A stretch of 64,000 nucleotides of DNA from NCBI GenBank assembly GCA_023101885.1, contig JALPQD010000415.1, positions 1,176,520-1,240,519 on the forward strand. The letters run 5' to 3'. The position numbers and the translations under genes were made by a program. Position 1 is the first letter of the stretch. Every line of letters begins with the position of its first letter. Positions 1 to 10,855 of the stretch are shown here, in pieces. Source of the stretch: Typhlomys cinereus (taxonomy: Eukaryota; Chordata; Mammalia; Rodentia; Platacanthomyidae). The notes beneath the pieces were generated by a model. The model searched no databases. It was given only the letters and a program-made list of their open reading frames with translations, and was not told where the DNA came from.

Positions 1-164
1 TTCTGAACAGCAACAGTAATTGATGATCTTTTCTTTAAAGACATAAATCGCTTTTCAAATCCTGCTGAACAATAAAAAAGAGGAGAACATTTAGAATTTG
101 AGCTCTTATAGAAGAGGCAGGTAAATGATACAAACATTATTTTTCCCTTCTTTTCTCCCACTTT

Positions 165-840
165 ATTGATGGATTTTGCTCTTTGACAATTTCAAACACA
201 TATATAATACATTGTGATTGCTTTTCCCTCTTCCTTTTCTTATCTCCCTTCCTCTTCATCAGTCCCTCTTTGCTATATGTCTTCCTCCAAACTTAGGGCT
301 TTTTGTTTGTTGTTTGTCTGCCTTTCCCCCCACTGAGTTTCACCAGGATCTTTTGCTTAGTTCTGGATTTAGGTTAGAAACCATTTCTTGGAATTTGTCA
401 AGCTTCCATGTGGGTGTAAAAGTGATACATTAGTCCTCCCTTGCCCCATTCAAGTCTGTTACTTGCCCACTGTTGATCAGTAACATGAAAAGCCTCATGG
501 GTCGCTCCTCTATTCATAGTTGCCCTTTGGCCAGATGGATCCACTGTAGGTCACTGTAGTAATCACCTCAGTTGTGATATGTTGAGGTCATGACCAGGTT
601 ATTTTTGGAAGGTGATGTTCCCCATCTTCAGGTTCTTACATTCATTTTGCTGCTTCTTCCACAGCATTCCTGGGCCTTTGAGAGTATCATTTGTGACACG
701 CTGAGGACCAACTCCTAAACTTCCAAACTATTCAGAGCACTTCTATGACTACTGTCTTCTGTATTGCTTCCCGTCATTGAAGCAAAAGGCTCTGATGCTT
801 AAAGGTGAGAGGAGCCTTAGTATTTTTCTGCTCCAACATC
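165..840 (-). mobile_element. Old L1 3'UTR fragment (Lx-like), antisense
   Basis: The plus strand starts with a T-rich stretch, then a pyrimidine-rich tract (about 220-290), then phrases of the antisense 3'UTR of old rodent L1 (Lx-type), such as a 'gcttcttccacagcattcctgggcctttgag' type segment near 650-685. The order (poly-T, pyrimidine tract, unique 3'UTR) matches the better preserved antisense copies at 50940 and 61030. It is heavily diverged and contains no ORF2. The open frame at 218-433 is a by-product of the pyrimidine tract. Family assignment is from memory. Confidence 0.55.
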
Positions 841-1084
841 TGTAATGCTATTTGATATTTGTGGGGAGAGGGGTAGATGTCCCATCTATAGTTGAGGTTC
901 CACAGTCACCCATTCTTGGCAAAATATCATCACTTGTAAAAAGAAACTTCTAGCATGAAATCTAGAACTGTCCCAGTGCACTAGTTTAAGAAAAAGTGTT
1001 TAGAAAGCAGTTTGTTGAGCAAAATAATAATAAAGTTATCCCATAGTTAGATACTGTTATCATGAATATGATGGAGGGAGCTGC

Positions 1085-1330
1085 TTAAGGAAGCAGACAT
1101 TCTTCTGTATACTTGGCCAGACATGCGGTCTATTTAAAGAGTATTTTCCCCTCTAGGCATCCATGTGCATTTGGCATGGGCAGTTCCAGCACTTGGTGTT
1201 GGTGTGAGCTCTCCTGCCAAGCTGGACAAAGAACTGTAACTGGACAACCATAAGCCAAAATAAAATCGCTTGTTTCCTTAAACCATTTGCTCATGAATTT
1301 ATCAGTAATAATGCAGAATAACTACTACAC
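1085..1330 (+). mobile_element. MITE-like repeat (URR1-like hAT type), 5'-incomplete copy
   Basis: Shares long phrases with the fuller copies at 26098 and 34327: 'gtatacttggccagacatg' (1109-1127), a 'gtgtgagctctcctgccaagctgga' type block (about 1201-1225), 'gaactgtaa', and a tail resembling 'cccttaaaccat...tcatgaatttatcagtaata'. The first 170 bases or so of the family are missing. It is not a coding element. The name URR1 is a recollection of rodent hAT-Charlie MITEs. Confidence 0.7.
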
Positions 1331-4300
1331 ATAGTCTCTTTACCTTCACCATCCATGGGTTCGTAGCACGTTTTATGCTACCAGTCATGATTTTCCTCCT
1401 GTGGAGCCTGTCTTAAAGCCAGCTATGAAGAGGTTTGTTACTCCCAAAACATTCATGCCATTTGTTGCAGTGAACTTGAATGGTTGCTAAGAAAATCATG
1501 GCAAAACTGCTTAAGGGAACAATAATTTTACCCTCGTATGATAGTCCAGAGATAAGAATTTCCAGATAAAATTATGAAAAAATTTACTGCCCTGTTGGAA
1601 AATAAATACAATTTATACAGGTATTCTCACACTGAGAAGAGAAGGGAATGGGAGAAGTTTTTGTAGAGAAGCAAGATGAGAAAAGAAACAGTCAGTGAGA
1701 TGTGTTCACCAACTAGGGGCAAGCATGTACTCTTATGGATCTTTAAATGCCAGAGGAAAGACTTGGAAGAACTTGTAATATTTTTTTCAGTAAATGGAAT
1801 CCATGGAATTCACAATTTGGGGGACAGATGAAAGATCTAATTTTTAAAAGATTTTGACTCACAAGCACCACACTAGAGTTTGGATTCCCCAGAGCAACCT
1901 ACCTGCAATTGCCCTCTCCAGAAACCAAAAACCAGAAGACTTAGAGCAGGATGACTCACCAACCTAGCACTATAGGAGAGCTTTGGATTTACAGACCCAG
2001 CCAATTCATTTTTCTCAATAGGTGGTTAAACTTCTCAGAGAAGTTATTCATTCTTTTCACAGCTATTTTTGATACAGCTAAAATCTTTTCTTAGCACAAT
2101 ACATGATTGCAAACAAGTTAATTATTTCCACTACACATTACCCACAGCAGATTTCATAGGTAACTAAGAGACAAAATGACCAAAAATCTCAGGTATTTGT
2201 TATATGGATATTCTCTGGGGCATGTAAGATATGTGTTTATTCATTGTATAAGTTTTGGAAAGGAATTCCATTAGGCTACTAAGAACAAAATAGTTCATTG
2301 CTAACAGGAGGTTACAGGGGAAAAACAAAGAAGAAGTTATATGTTGATATTTTTTCCCATTTTTTTAAAAAAAAGAAATTTCATTTAATCATCAAAGACA
2401 GGAGAGAAAGAGAGAGAAAGAGAGGGGGGGGGAATATGGGAGATCAGAAGACAACTTTCAAAGGAACATTTGTCCTTCCACCAAGCATCTGTTTCTGGGT
2501 TAGCAAACAGGTGACTTACTCCCTGAGCTATATCAGCAGATCTCTTTATTGAATTCTTATTCTTTTTTGTGACATTACTGTATGAAATCTAAACTGCACG
2601 GAATAAAAATGTTGTAAGAAAATTTAGGACCTTATCAAAAAGTTGATGTATAGCTAAATCAGATCACAAAAACTACTTTAACCATAAATATGGCTTATAA
2701 GTATTGAAAGACAGTTAACATGCTCAAAAGGGGCACAATAAAGTGTTAGTTTTTCTTATAAATATGAAAACCAAAATTTGTCATTTAGCATAATTCTAAT
2801 TTATCATTCATTATCATTCTTATTTCACTTTAGCTGAAGCAAAGAACAACAAAACTGCAATTAATAGAAAAAATAATTTGCTGTCAACATCAATTAGTAG
2901 TAGACCTTTGGATATTTCTAGTTTTTATTTTTTTAATTCAGAAATTGATACTAAGAAGACAGAATTTGATTGTCTTTGCTTTTTAAAGTAATTTTTCTAA
3001 TAAAGGCTAATGTATAAAACAGTTATATGAACTATGTATTAAATACTTGTAGGCCAAGGAGAGAAATGTTAACAGTGAAAATGATGAAATGTTTATGGGT
3101 CCTGACAAGGAAATCGGGCCAAACTAAGTTCTATGAGTTTGAAGCAAAGAGGCTAGGTTAGTACAGATATTACCGAGAAGGTTCAAGGGTCACACATGTA
3201 ATAAGCTCAATGTCTTCAGAGGTTATCAAACTACACGATGAGACATGCAACAGTATATAATGATTTTGAATATTGCATAGAATTGGAGTGTACCTGCCCA
3301 ATATCAAAGCGCTAAAAGTTGTTTCCTGAAACATGGTGTTAATTAAACTCAGCAGCAAAAAGGTGTACCTGACTAAACAGCCCATATTCCTTTGTCGCTA
3401 GGGTGAATATTTCAAAACTCTGATATTGATTTTAAAACTTCCATTCAATTCTGAAATATTCTCCAGGTCATCGGGAAGTATCAACAGGACTGTCAGAACG
3501 ATGTAGTGTAAGGAATTTCATCACTATAATAATTTATAATTGCTTATTACGTTCTCTGAGCTCCTACCCCCTCACCTACAACACAACCATATAAAGTACT
3601 GACAGAATTTAACGAAGTTAGGTGTACAGCGACAGGAACAGAATAACCACTCAAAAATTACCTAATACTACTTTGTGGTTTGTGAAAAACTGGCATGGAT
3701 ATTGTTTCATATGACCTATGCATTCTTTCCATTCAGAATCTGAGACAGACTTAAACAGTTATTGCATTCTGAAAGGTATGCATCCTTGCACAGTCTAATC
3801 AAACATGAAATCCAGTAGGAGAGAAGTGCATGACAGATGTTTCTATACTGCTGCCCAGAGAGGCAGTCATTCCATCTAGGAGATGCAGACTAGGCTCTCT
3901 TGAATGGAGAGATGGATAACTCTCAAAGCCACATTCCTGGAGGGCAGGAGCTAGCTAGATTATGCTCCCCTGGAATTCCTTCCATCAGTGTTTCCTTCGG
4001 ACAACAACTCTATCTAATTTTAAACATCAAGATATAGTAAAATATACATTGCTGATGTGAAAAAAGTCAGCCTCGAATCACGAACCAGGGATGATGTGTG
4101 CTTTTTATGTATTTAATAATGTATTTACTTTTCTATTTTAACATGCATCTCTTCTTCTTGTAATTCAGTGATGTAAACAAAAATAATTCCTTAGGCCTTG
4201 ACCTACATTTGCAGCGACAAACATCCCAGCCCAAAGAAGTCTTTAATAGTTATTTATAATATAATTGGTGTCATTATCATCTACAAGCCCTGGGGTTCAC

Positions 4301-4522
4301 AAATTTAGTCAGCTTTTTTACCACTGTGCAGCAGAATGAAATTCACAGGATTTAGAGAAGTTGTCCTCAGAACGTTCATAAGGATCTATAGCAGTTTGCC
4401 TTCAAATGCAAGAGATGCTATAATAGAGTTGGACTTAGGTATTGTTTGACTTACTTTTAATTATACTAAAGCATATCTTTGAAGGTCTTACTTGATGGTA
4501 CAATCTCTCTCAAATTAAAAAA
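1331..4522. other. AT-rich interval, no gene seen
   Basis: I see no convincing gene or identifiable repeat family here apart from a short GA-rich run at 2401-2434. Open frames are short (84 codons or fewer) with no recognisable domain. Old repeats too diverged to recognise by eye may be present. Confidence 0.5.
2401..2434. repeat. GA-rich simple repeat with poly-G run
   Basis: Imperfect GAGAAA/GAGA repeats ending in a run of nine G. The 84-codon open frame that crosses it (2298-2552) has a low-complexity Arg/Glu/Gly stretch there and is not a credible gene. Confidence 0.9.
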
Positions 4523-4628
4523 ACCAGGTTACAATTTGTTTACTGACTGATTTGTTTATTTAATCAAGGGAATTACCAGGTTACAAATTTGTTTACTCAC
4601 TTATTTGTTTATTACTCAAGGCAATTTA
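4523..4628. repeat. 52-bp direct tandem duplication, two units
   Basis: Unit one begins ACCAGGTTACAATTTG at 4523 and unit two begins ACCAGGTTACAAATTTG at 4575. Both then continue with a TTTACTnAC...ATTTGTTTATT...TCAAGG(G/C)AATT pattern. They differ by a few substitutions and small indels, so the duplication is moderately old. There is no coding content. Confidence 0.85.
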
Positions 4629-4712
4629 ATGTAGATGTTCTATGCCAAACATTGAACAACATAGGAACCAGGACTATGTGAATCAAACTAAAACAAACAG
4701 GAGTCCACAATT

Positions 4713-4920
4713 GCAGGCTGAAGAGGTGGCTCAGGGGTTAAGCCCTGCCTTACAGGGGGAAGGTCCTGAGTTCAGATTCTAGACCCCACGTATAGACGCC
4801 GGGCGGAACCCGGGCGGCCTGGGTTTCTGGTCCTGGTAGGGCGGAGCCTGTGAATCCTGGGGAAGAGTAAACAAGGAGGAGGTGGAGGCGTCCATGGTGG
4901 TTCCCGAATTCGTCCGTGGT

Positions 4921-4967
<47 letters not shown>

Positions 4968-5028
4968 GCGCGCGCACACGCGCACGCACACACGAACAAT
5001 TGAATAAATAAAAAAATTTTAAAAAAAG
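4713..5028 (+). mobile_element. B2-type SINE, nearly full length
   Basis: tRNA-derived head with an A-box-like segment (GTGGCTCAGGGGTTAAG) and a B-box-like segment (GGTCCTGAGTTCAGAT). The GC-rich middle (TAGACGCC, GGTCCTGGTAGGGCGGAGCC) follows, then a (CA)n tract at about 4924-4993 and an AATAAATAAA A-rich tail. Layout is identical to the copies at 6113, 29184 (reverse) and 49058. Pol III-type internal promoter elements are visible. The minus-strand open frames here, with long Cys/Val runs, come from the CA repeat. I do not see a clear target duplication. Confidence 0.9.
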
Positions 5029-5904
5029 TAATAATTGGAAATGTGGGAAGAGTAGTCTTCAGGTGGAAACCTAAGATAAGTACAGTAATGTTATTAGAGG
5101 TGTAATAAAACAGAAATTCAGTGTGATATCAACATACTGATGCTTTATTTTTATTACTACAAATTTTTATTAAAATTTAACATAATAAAGTATTAGTTTT
5201 TAAAGTTAATAGGTTAATACAGTAGAAATATAAATATAAGAAAATAAATATGAAATATATTGCACGATTTTGTCTAATTGGTATTAATTATATAAAGTAT
5301 ACTTTGAAGCAATATGGACATTTGTGTTAGACTGCGTGATGTAAAATATAAAGAATGATTTTTGTCTTTGCAGAAAAGGTCCCATAGATAATTAGAGGAG
5401 CTAAAGGCATCGGAGTCACACAAAGAAGCAGAATCCATGACTTTGCTGCTCTGGGATGAATCATTTGATGAGACTCATGCTTTATCTGTAAGTAAGGTGG
5501 AGTTTTCATTTTATTTGGAACTGAGCAATTTTAGATCAAGTATTCATTAGGAACAGGGAGCAATAATACAAGAAATTTACCGCTACACTACTTGGGATGT
5601 TCAGTCTCAAATTGCGTTGTTAGCAATAAAAGTCATTGCCATAATGCATTCCAATCATACTTCCAGTCATTGCACTGGACTGGTTAGGTACAAAAATACA
5701 AACAAACAGATGGTCTATCAAAAAAGTTTTAACCAAAATATACATTTTTGCTGAGAGAAGAAGGTTGTTTTTTCTAAATACTACTTCCATTCAAACAATT
5801 CAACTTATTTCCTACATGGATGCACTGTGCATTTTTAACTATTACTCTTTCCAAAGTCTTCCAGATACTTATCTATCTATAGACAGGTTTATGAGTCAAA
5901 TCCT
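5029..5904. other. AT-rich interval, no gene seen
   Basis: No gene or clear repeat. A 60-codon minus-strand open frame (5327-5509) shows no recognisable features. Confidence 0.5.
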
Positions 5905-7176
5905 CAGTTTCAGGATGGGGACAGATTAGGTTGGCCCAGTTCCATGTGGTTGATATAGAGTCTCTGATGTTCTGAGTTATGATTTGTTGATTTTTTTTCC
6001 AGTTTTGCTGCTCCTGCAATGCCCTTGGCTCCATCCTGATGGGTATTGGAATTCACCTTGTGGCCAGAGATAAAAACCTGTTAAATTAGAGTCCTGTTAT
6101 AAGAGTATATTCAGGGGCTGGAGAGGTGGCTCAGGGGTTAAGCCTCCACCTTGCAGGCAGAAGGTCCTGAGTTCGGATCCCAGATCCCATGTATAGACGC
6201 CAGGGGGGGAAGCGGGGGCGGCCTGCACTTCTGGTCCTGGTAGGGCGGAGCCTGTGAATCCCGGGGCGGGATTCACACACACACAGACACACGCGCGCGC
6301 ACATACACACGCATATGCACACAGTTGAATAAATAATAATAATAATAAAAAAATTTAAAAAAAGAGTATATTCGAAGGTAGATGGAATAAAAGTAGGAGA
6401 CCGCGGTGAGAGAGGGGTCAATCGCCCATTTGCAAAATGGTTACTTTCTATCAGGTAGCCTATATGCCCTCCCCTTCTGGTGAGATCATATCCCATCAGT
6501 TGCATATGATCAGGAAGGAAAGTCTGTGAACTTAATCAGATGTCTCATTACTTACTTGCAGTTCTTGATGGTGGCCTATTTTCTCTGCTGTAACATAGTC
6601 CCCTCTCTCCTTGTTTCTGGTGGGGCCCTCCTTCCCCTTCCCTCCTGTTTATAATCTTTACAATTGCTGTAGGTATTACAGAGATTTGTCTTTGAGTGTT
6701 TCTAAGTGGATTTGGTACTAGGATCCACCTATTAGGGAGTACATACAGCACTTAATTTTCCTTGTCTGGGATACTTCACTTAACATAATTGTTTCTAATT
6801 CCATTCATTTCCTGGCAAATTGCATTAGTTCATCATTTTTGATGGCTGAGTAGTATTCCATTGTATAAATGTACTACATTTTCCTTATCCACTCATCAAC
6901 TGTTGGACATTTGGGCTGATTCCATGACTTTGCTATTGTAAACAGTGCTGCTATGAACATGGTTGTGCTTGTGCTATTGAGGTGAATTTTTGCTGCATGG
7001 GGGGTTATTCCCAGAAGTGGAATAGCAGGGTCATATGGGATTTCAATCTTTAACTTATTTAAGAATTGCCAGACAGCTCGCCAGAGTGGTTGTATGAGCC
7101 TGCATTCCCAGCAGCAATGTAGGAGAGTTCCCCTCTCTCCACATCCTCTCCAGCACTTGGTGTTGTTTGTATTGAA
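5905..7176 (-). mobile_element. L1 fragment: 3'UTR part and ORF2 C-terminal end, antisense
   Basis: Reading the minus strand, 7176 down to about 6800 encodes the L1 ORF2 C-terminus with the [31 protein letters not shown] zinc-knuckle-like Cys region and [12 protein letters not shown]. The L1 3'UTR follows, down to about 5905. Relative to the complete 3' ends at 14596 and 28075, this copy lacks its terminal polypurine tract and poly-A. It is also 5' truncated and encodes no complete protein. A B2 SINE has inserted at 6113. The ORF2 piece carries frame breaks. Confidence 0.9.
6113..6361 (+). mobile_element. B2-type SINE inserted in L1, with target duplication
   Basis: Starts AGGGGCTGGAGAGGTGGCTCAG and ends in an AATAAATAATAATAAT-type A-rich tail. 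A perfect 12-bp target-site duplication, AAGAGTATATTC, flanks it (6101-6112 and 6362-6373). It has an internal deletion: the middle jumps from 'aatcccggggcgg' to the CA tract, losing about 70 bases present in the copies at 4713 and 49058. The host L1 is interrupted within its 3'UTR. Confidence 0.95.
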
Positions 7177-7248
7177 AAACACATTTATTGACATATTCGC
7201 CAGACCTTAATTCCTGGAGTTACAAGATTCTTAATAAGTCTTCCTCCT

Positions 7249-7305
7249 GGACCAGGGTACCTATTAAGTTTGTATGATTGGGAAAAAATAAATAAACATA
7301 ATAAA
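7249..7305 (+). mobile_element. 57-bp severely 5'-truncated L1 insertion
   Basis: The 57 bases (GTACCTATTAAGTTTGTATGA, then A-rich with AATAAATAAA) match the extreme 3' end of the younger L1 seen at about 34997-35050. A perfect 13-bp target duplication, AAGTCTTCCTCCT, flanks it (7236-7248 and 7306-7318). This is a complete target-primed insertion event in which nearly all of the L1 was lost to 5' truncation. Confidence 0.9.
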
Positions 7306-7318
7306 AAGTCTTCCTCCT

Positions 7319-7779
7319 CTTATCTTCTCATAAAACAACTGTTACTTCCTTCTCAATGTTATGCCTAAATTTTCTAAAACATCTTTGTGATGTGTTTTAA
7401 TTTTCTGTACTCATCATTTATTATCCAATGATGTTAAGTCCTCCTATTCATATAATAAAATTTTTCTTCTACTCTAGGCTAATAATTCAAGCATCAATTC
7501 AAAAATCAGAGTTTAGAAATATAAACAAGCATGAACATATGCAAGTAATTTTAAAGTGCCTTTGTTTTGTGAGTAACTTTATATACAATAAAAATTTAAA
7601 TCATTGAGGTGAATAACATTTGAATTCTGACCATTCATAATCACTGCTTTAGATCATAGATATGGTTGTGGAAGAAAATCCATACTATTCCTTCTGAATA
7701 TTTTTGACTATCTCAGAATGACAGTACAGCAATATGCTCTCTTCAAATGCCCAATGGCTGGCAGAAAAATCTTCCAATG
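7319..7779. other. AT-rich interval, no gene seen
   Basis: No credible reading frame and no repeat that I recognise. Confidence 0.5.
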
Positions 7780-8420
7780 TATGATTCCATCTGATAAAAG
7801 TGTATGTCTAGGTCATTCTCTTCAGAATTCATTCATGCCATGAAATGTTTTTTATTTTGTTTCTTTCCATTGATAAAAAGGTTCTATTCCACAGTTAATC
7901 TATTCAGCAGTTGGACATTTTTAATCAGCCATTTCCACAATTGGGATATTATGAATGATACTTTCATGGCCATTTGTATGTTTTTGTTGTGTGTGGACAT
8001 TTTTTTCTCTTCGTTTTCTACGCCAGGATAAATTACTAGAGAATGTAATATATATACAGTCACTTTTTTGGAAATGTAAAGGTGTTCTATAAAACAGATG
8101 TGTCATTTTCCTTTTCAACAAGCAATGTCTGATGGGATTGCACCTGTTCACACAGTTACTAATATGTTCCACATTTTTATTGTTGCTGTTCTAATGCAGT
8201 ATCATCATGGTTTTAATTTTCATTTCCTTGATAACTCATCATACTTAGTATGCTTTCACATGTAATGTGCTAAATACCTACTCTTGATAAATTCATTTTC
8301 AGATTACTTACCTGTTTGTAACTGTGCATCTGAAAGTGATTTATTTTCACATATTCTTGACACAAGATCCTTGTCATACACATGATTTCTTCCCATTTTA
8401 TGGGTTATTTTTTCCACTTC
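7780..8420 (-). mobile_element. Ancient L1 fragment, antisense
   Basis: Diverged antisense L1 3'-region phrases can be followed: a 'cagttggacattt...gggatattatgaat' segment near 7910-7955 (equivalent to the 'gttggacatttgggttgattcc' segment of younger copies), 'gtctgatgggattgcacc', and 'tttcatttccttgataactcatcata'. Many indels are present and no reading frame survives. The same element probably resumes at 8770-8890 beyond a SINE ('agaaattatagcctaaccca'). Confidence 0.7.
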
Positions 8421-8439
8421 TTTTTAGCATGTGTATTTT

Positions 8440-8745
8440 GTAAGTTTGTGTGAGTGTGTTCTTGCCTATGTGCATAAGAGTGTGTGGCCAGAAGACGACA
8501 CTAATGGCTCCCTCAGGAATGTCCTCCACTTCTTCTCAGATAGTGTCTCATTGGTCTTGAGCTCACTAACTCAGCTAAACAGGCTTGCCAGTGAGTCATA
8601 AGCATCTTCCTGTCTCCACCTGCTCTGCACTGAGATTCCAGATGTAAGCATCCTTGAGTCTTTATGTGCGTACTGGGCATTAAACTCAGGTGATCATACT
8701 TGCAAGTTAAGCATATCACCAACTGAGTCATCTCTATATGGTTTG
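8440..8745 (-). mobile_element. Old B2/B4-type rodent SINE, antisense
   Basis: The plus strand reads as the reverse complement of a muroid SINE: GTGTG-rich start, 'gtgtggccagaagacgac', 'ttgagctcactaactcagctaa', 'cttcctgtctccacctgctctgcactgagatt', 'attaaactcaggtgatca', ending 'accaactgagtcatctct' (reverse of a tRNA-like head). It separates two pieces of the ancient L1. Confidence 0.75.
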
Positions 8746-8769
8746 TGTTATAGTATCTGAATATTGTCA

Positions 8770-8890
8770 TTTAAAATAAAACTATTTTTATTTTGGTAAG
8801 GTAAGTTTTCGCTTTCTTGCATATAAATTAGATGTTATGCTTAAGAAATTATAGCCTAACCCAGATCACAGGAATTAATTCCTATGATTT
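8770..8890 (-). mobile_element. Ancient L1 fragment, continuation
   Basis: The phrase around 8840-8875 (AAGAAATTATAGCCTAACCC) resembles the antisense L1 ORF2 segment that follows the piece at 7780-8420. Probably one element split by the SINE between them. Confidence 0.45.
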
Positions 8891-9004
8891 CTTATGTCTG
8901 TGCTATCAAAGAAGCACAACTTTATTCTTTCTTCCTTTTTTTATTTATTCTTTCTTCCTTAAAGATTTATTCTTTATTGAAAATGCTTAGTATAATCATT
9001 ATTA

Positions 9005-9325
9005 ATTGTGTGCATACACGAGTGTGTGACATGTGCATGAATATAGGTGAATGGAGAATGGATATCAAAGGAACACTTTCAGGAGTGTGTTCTCTTCTTT
9101 GGCCTTGGGAGGTGTCGGCTCTCATGGTTTCTTCTGCTCTGCATATATCAGGCCGGCTGGTCAAGCAGCTCAAGGTGATTCTCTTAGACCCACTTCTCAT
9201 CTCATCAGAGAAGTGCTAGGATTGCAGATGCTGTCTTAAAGAGCTTTCATGGGTTTCAGGAGCAAACTCAAATCATGAGTTGCATAGCAAGTGCTTTGAT
9301 GCATTGAACCATGTGGATGACGTCA
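9005..9325 (-). mobile_element. Old B2/B4-type rodent SINE, antisense
   Basis: Begins with GTGTGCATACACGAGTGTGTG on the plus strand. It then follows the same order of phrases as the copy at 8440: a 'gtgttctctt...tcatg' segment, 'ggccggctggtcaagcagctcaaggtgattctctt', 'gagaagtgctaggattgcag', and 'gcatagcaagtgctttgatgcattgaaccatg'. Open frames on both strands across it are chance frames. Confidence 0.7.
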
Positions 9326-9416
9326 AATTTCCATTTCTTACAGTGACTTCTGTTCAAAGGGCCATATCAGAAAGTATGAGAGGACTTTTCACTTTTCTCC
9401 TCTCATAAAAGATTTT

Positions 9417-9650
9417 AAGGGGTTCCGAAGATGGCTTAGTAGATAAAGTGCTTGCTGTGAAAGTATGAATACCATGGTTTGCATCTTCAGAATATACATA
9501 AAAGCCAGGCACTATTTGCAGTTGTCTGAAACTCCATTATTGGGACAGAGACAGAGAATTCCCCAGGCAGGGACTAGCTAGACTATCTGAACCATGAGCT
9601 CATCAGATTCTCTTTTATGTGATTGTGATTCTCACTAGCTCTTTGTAAAT
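9417..9650 (+). mobile_element. Degenerate B4/ID-type SINE
   Basis: Starts GGGGTTCCGAAGATGGCTTAGTAGATAAAGTGCTTGCTGTG, a decayed form of the tRNA-like head of rodent SINEs, followed by 'aaaagccaggcac' and 'gggacagagacagagaattcccc'. Reliable over the head only. Confidence 0.65.
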
Positions 9651-10127
9651 AATAAAATTCCTTATGACTTTGCAATATCATAAAATGTACTTGGTTATGT
9701 TTTCTTTGAAGTTTAGTTTGATAAGCTCTCCAGTTAGCATCTGATTAATGCTTGTACGGAATATTTCCCTCTTGAATAAAAACATACAAGTAGATCACAT
9801 TTGTGTGTGTATGGTCAGTGTAAATATTGATAAGGTAGGACTTACCACTGACACTTTGTTTTCTGAAAGTTCCTTGCTATTTTCTTCTTTTTCCACTTCT
9901 TTGGTCTCAAAAGCTTGGGATGTAACTCATTAGAAGAACACTTGCATGTCATGTGTGGAAGATGAATTAATTATTAAATTAAACTTAGTCACCTTCTTTG
10001 GGTCAAATATTTTAGGGCAGTGTTTTAATTATATCATTCTTCATCATTCTATACTTTAAAACTTACGCTCTTCTTTTTTGGTGGCTAAAGGTCATATTTT
10101 AACTTTAAAAAGTTCTCACCAGTCACA
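9651..10127. other. AT-rich interval, no gene seen
   Basis: Nothing recognised. A 61-codon open frame at 9748 has no features. Confidence 0.5.
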
Positions 10128-10275
10128 ATGGAATTTGCTTATAATTGCAACAATTGCAAGGATTTTTCTGCAAGTTCACGGGCAGCTGGAAGCTGCATGA
10201 CAAGTGCAAGACTAGCCATAGGTGTGCAGCAAAAACTTGCCTCAGAAAAAAAAAACCTAAAAGTCAAAATAAAAC
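10128..10275 (+). mobile_element. Possible degenerate B1/ID-type SINE
   Basis: The stretch 'gcaagttcacgggcagctggaag...gcaagactagccataggtgtgcagcaaaaacttgcctcagaaaaaaaaaa' loosely follows a 7SL-derived B1 3' half (gccagcctgggcaacatagcaagaccctgtctc plus A-tail). The match is weak and only the A-rich end is clear. Confidence 0.35.
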
Positions 10276-10419
10276 AAGTAACTAAATTGATCCCACTTTG
10301 GTTAATGCCAATTAAATTTAGCAGTATGCCAAACTAAAATAGCTTTATTCAACATAGGAAAGAATTCATAAACAAAAGAATGTTTGCACTGTGTGATATC
10401 CCCAGATTCTTAATTTCCA

Positions 10420-10855
10420 AGTTTTGTCTCAAGTATCTAGGATTCTCTCATTTCTGTATGAAAAATCTCTTTAGTATTGGTTTTTCAAGCAGCACTCATT
10501 AAAAAATACCAGTCATAGAGAATCTTAGTTTTCCTTTCTTCTATAAACAGTTTTGCTGGACATAGTTGGAGTATTTGAGCAATGTTCATTTCCCACTGTT
10601 TCTGATGAGAACTCAGAGTTTAATTGTGGTGAATGTCCCTTGTATGGAATGAGTCTTTTTTTCCTTCAATGTTCTCTTTTTACATTCAGTAGTTTGGTTT
10701 GAAAGTAACTGCATATGGACATCTAAGTTTAACTTGCCTAAAATTTGGTGGGCGTCGTACATATATATTTCTCACTCAACTTTGGAATTCTCAGGCTGTA
10801 ATTTCTTCAACAATTTCTTTATATCTTCTACATGTGGAGCTTTTTTCCTAAGTAG
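10420..10855 (-). mobile_element. Ancient L1 fragment, antisense
   Basis: Follows the antisense order of an ancient mammalian L1 segment: 'tttctgatgagaactcagag', 'gtcccttgtatggaatgagtcttt', 'tgttctctttttacattcagtagtttg', 'gaattctcaggctgtaatttcttcaacaatttcttt'. Heavily mutated. Confidence 0.7.

Noticed and set aside
4750..4991. Overlapping minus-strand frames with Cys/Val runs
   Set aside because: They are translation of a B2 SINE and its CA repeat.
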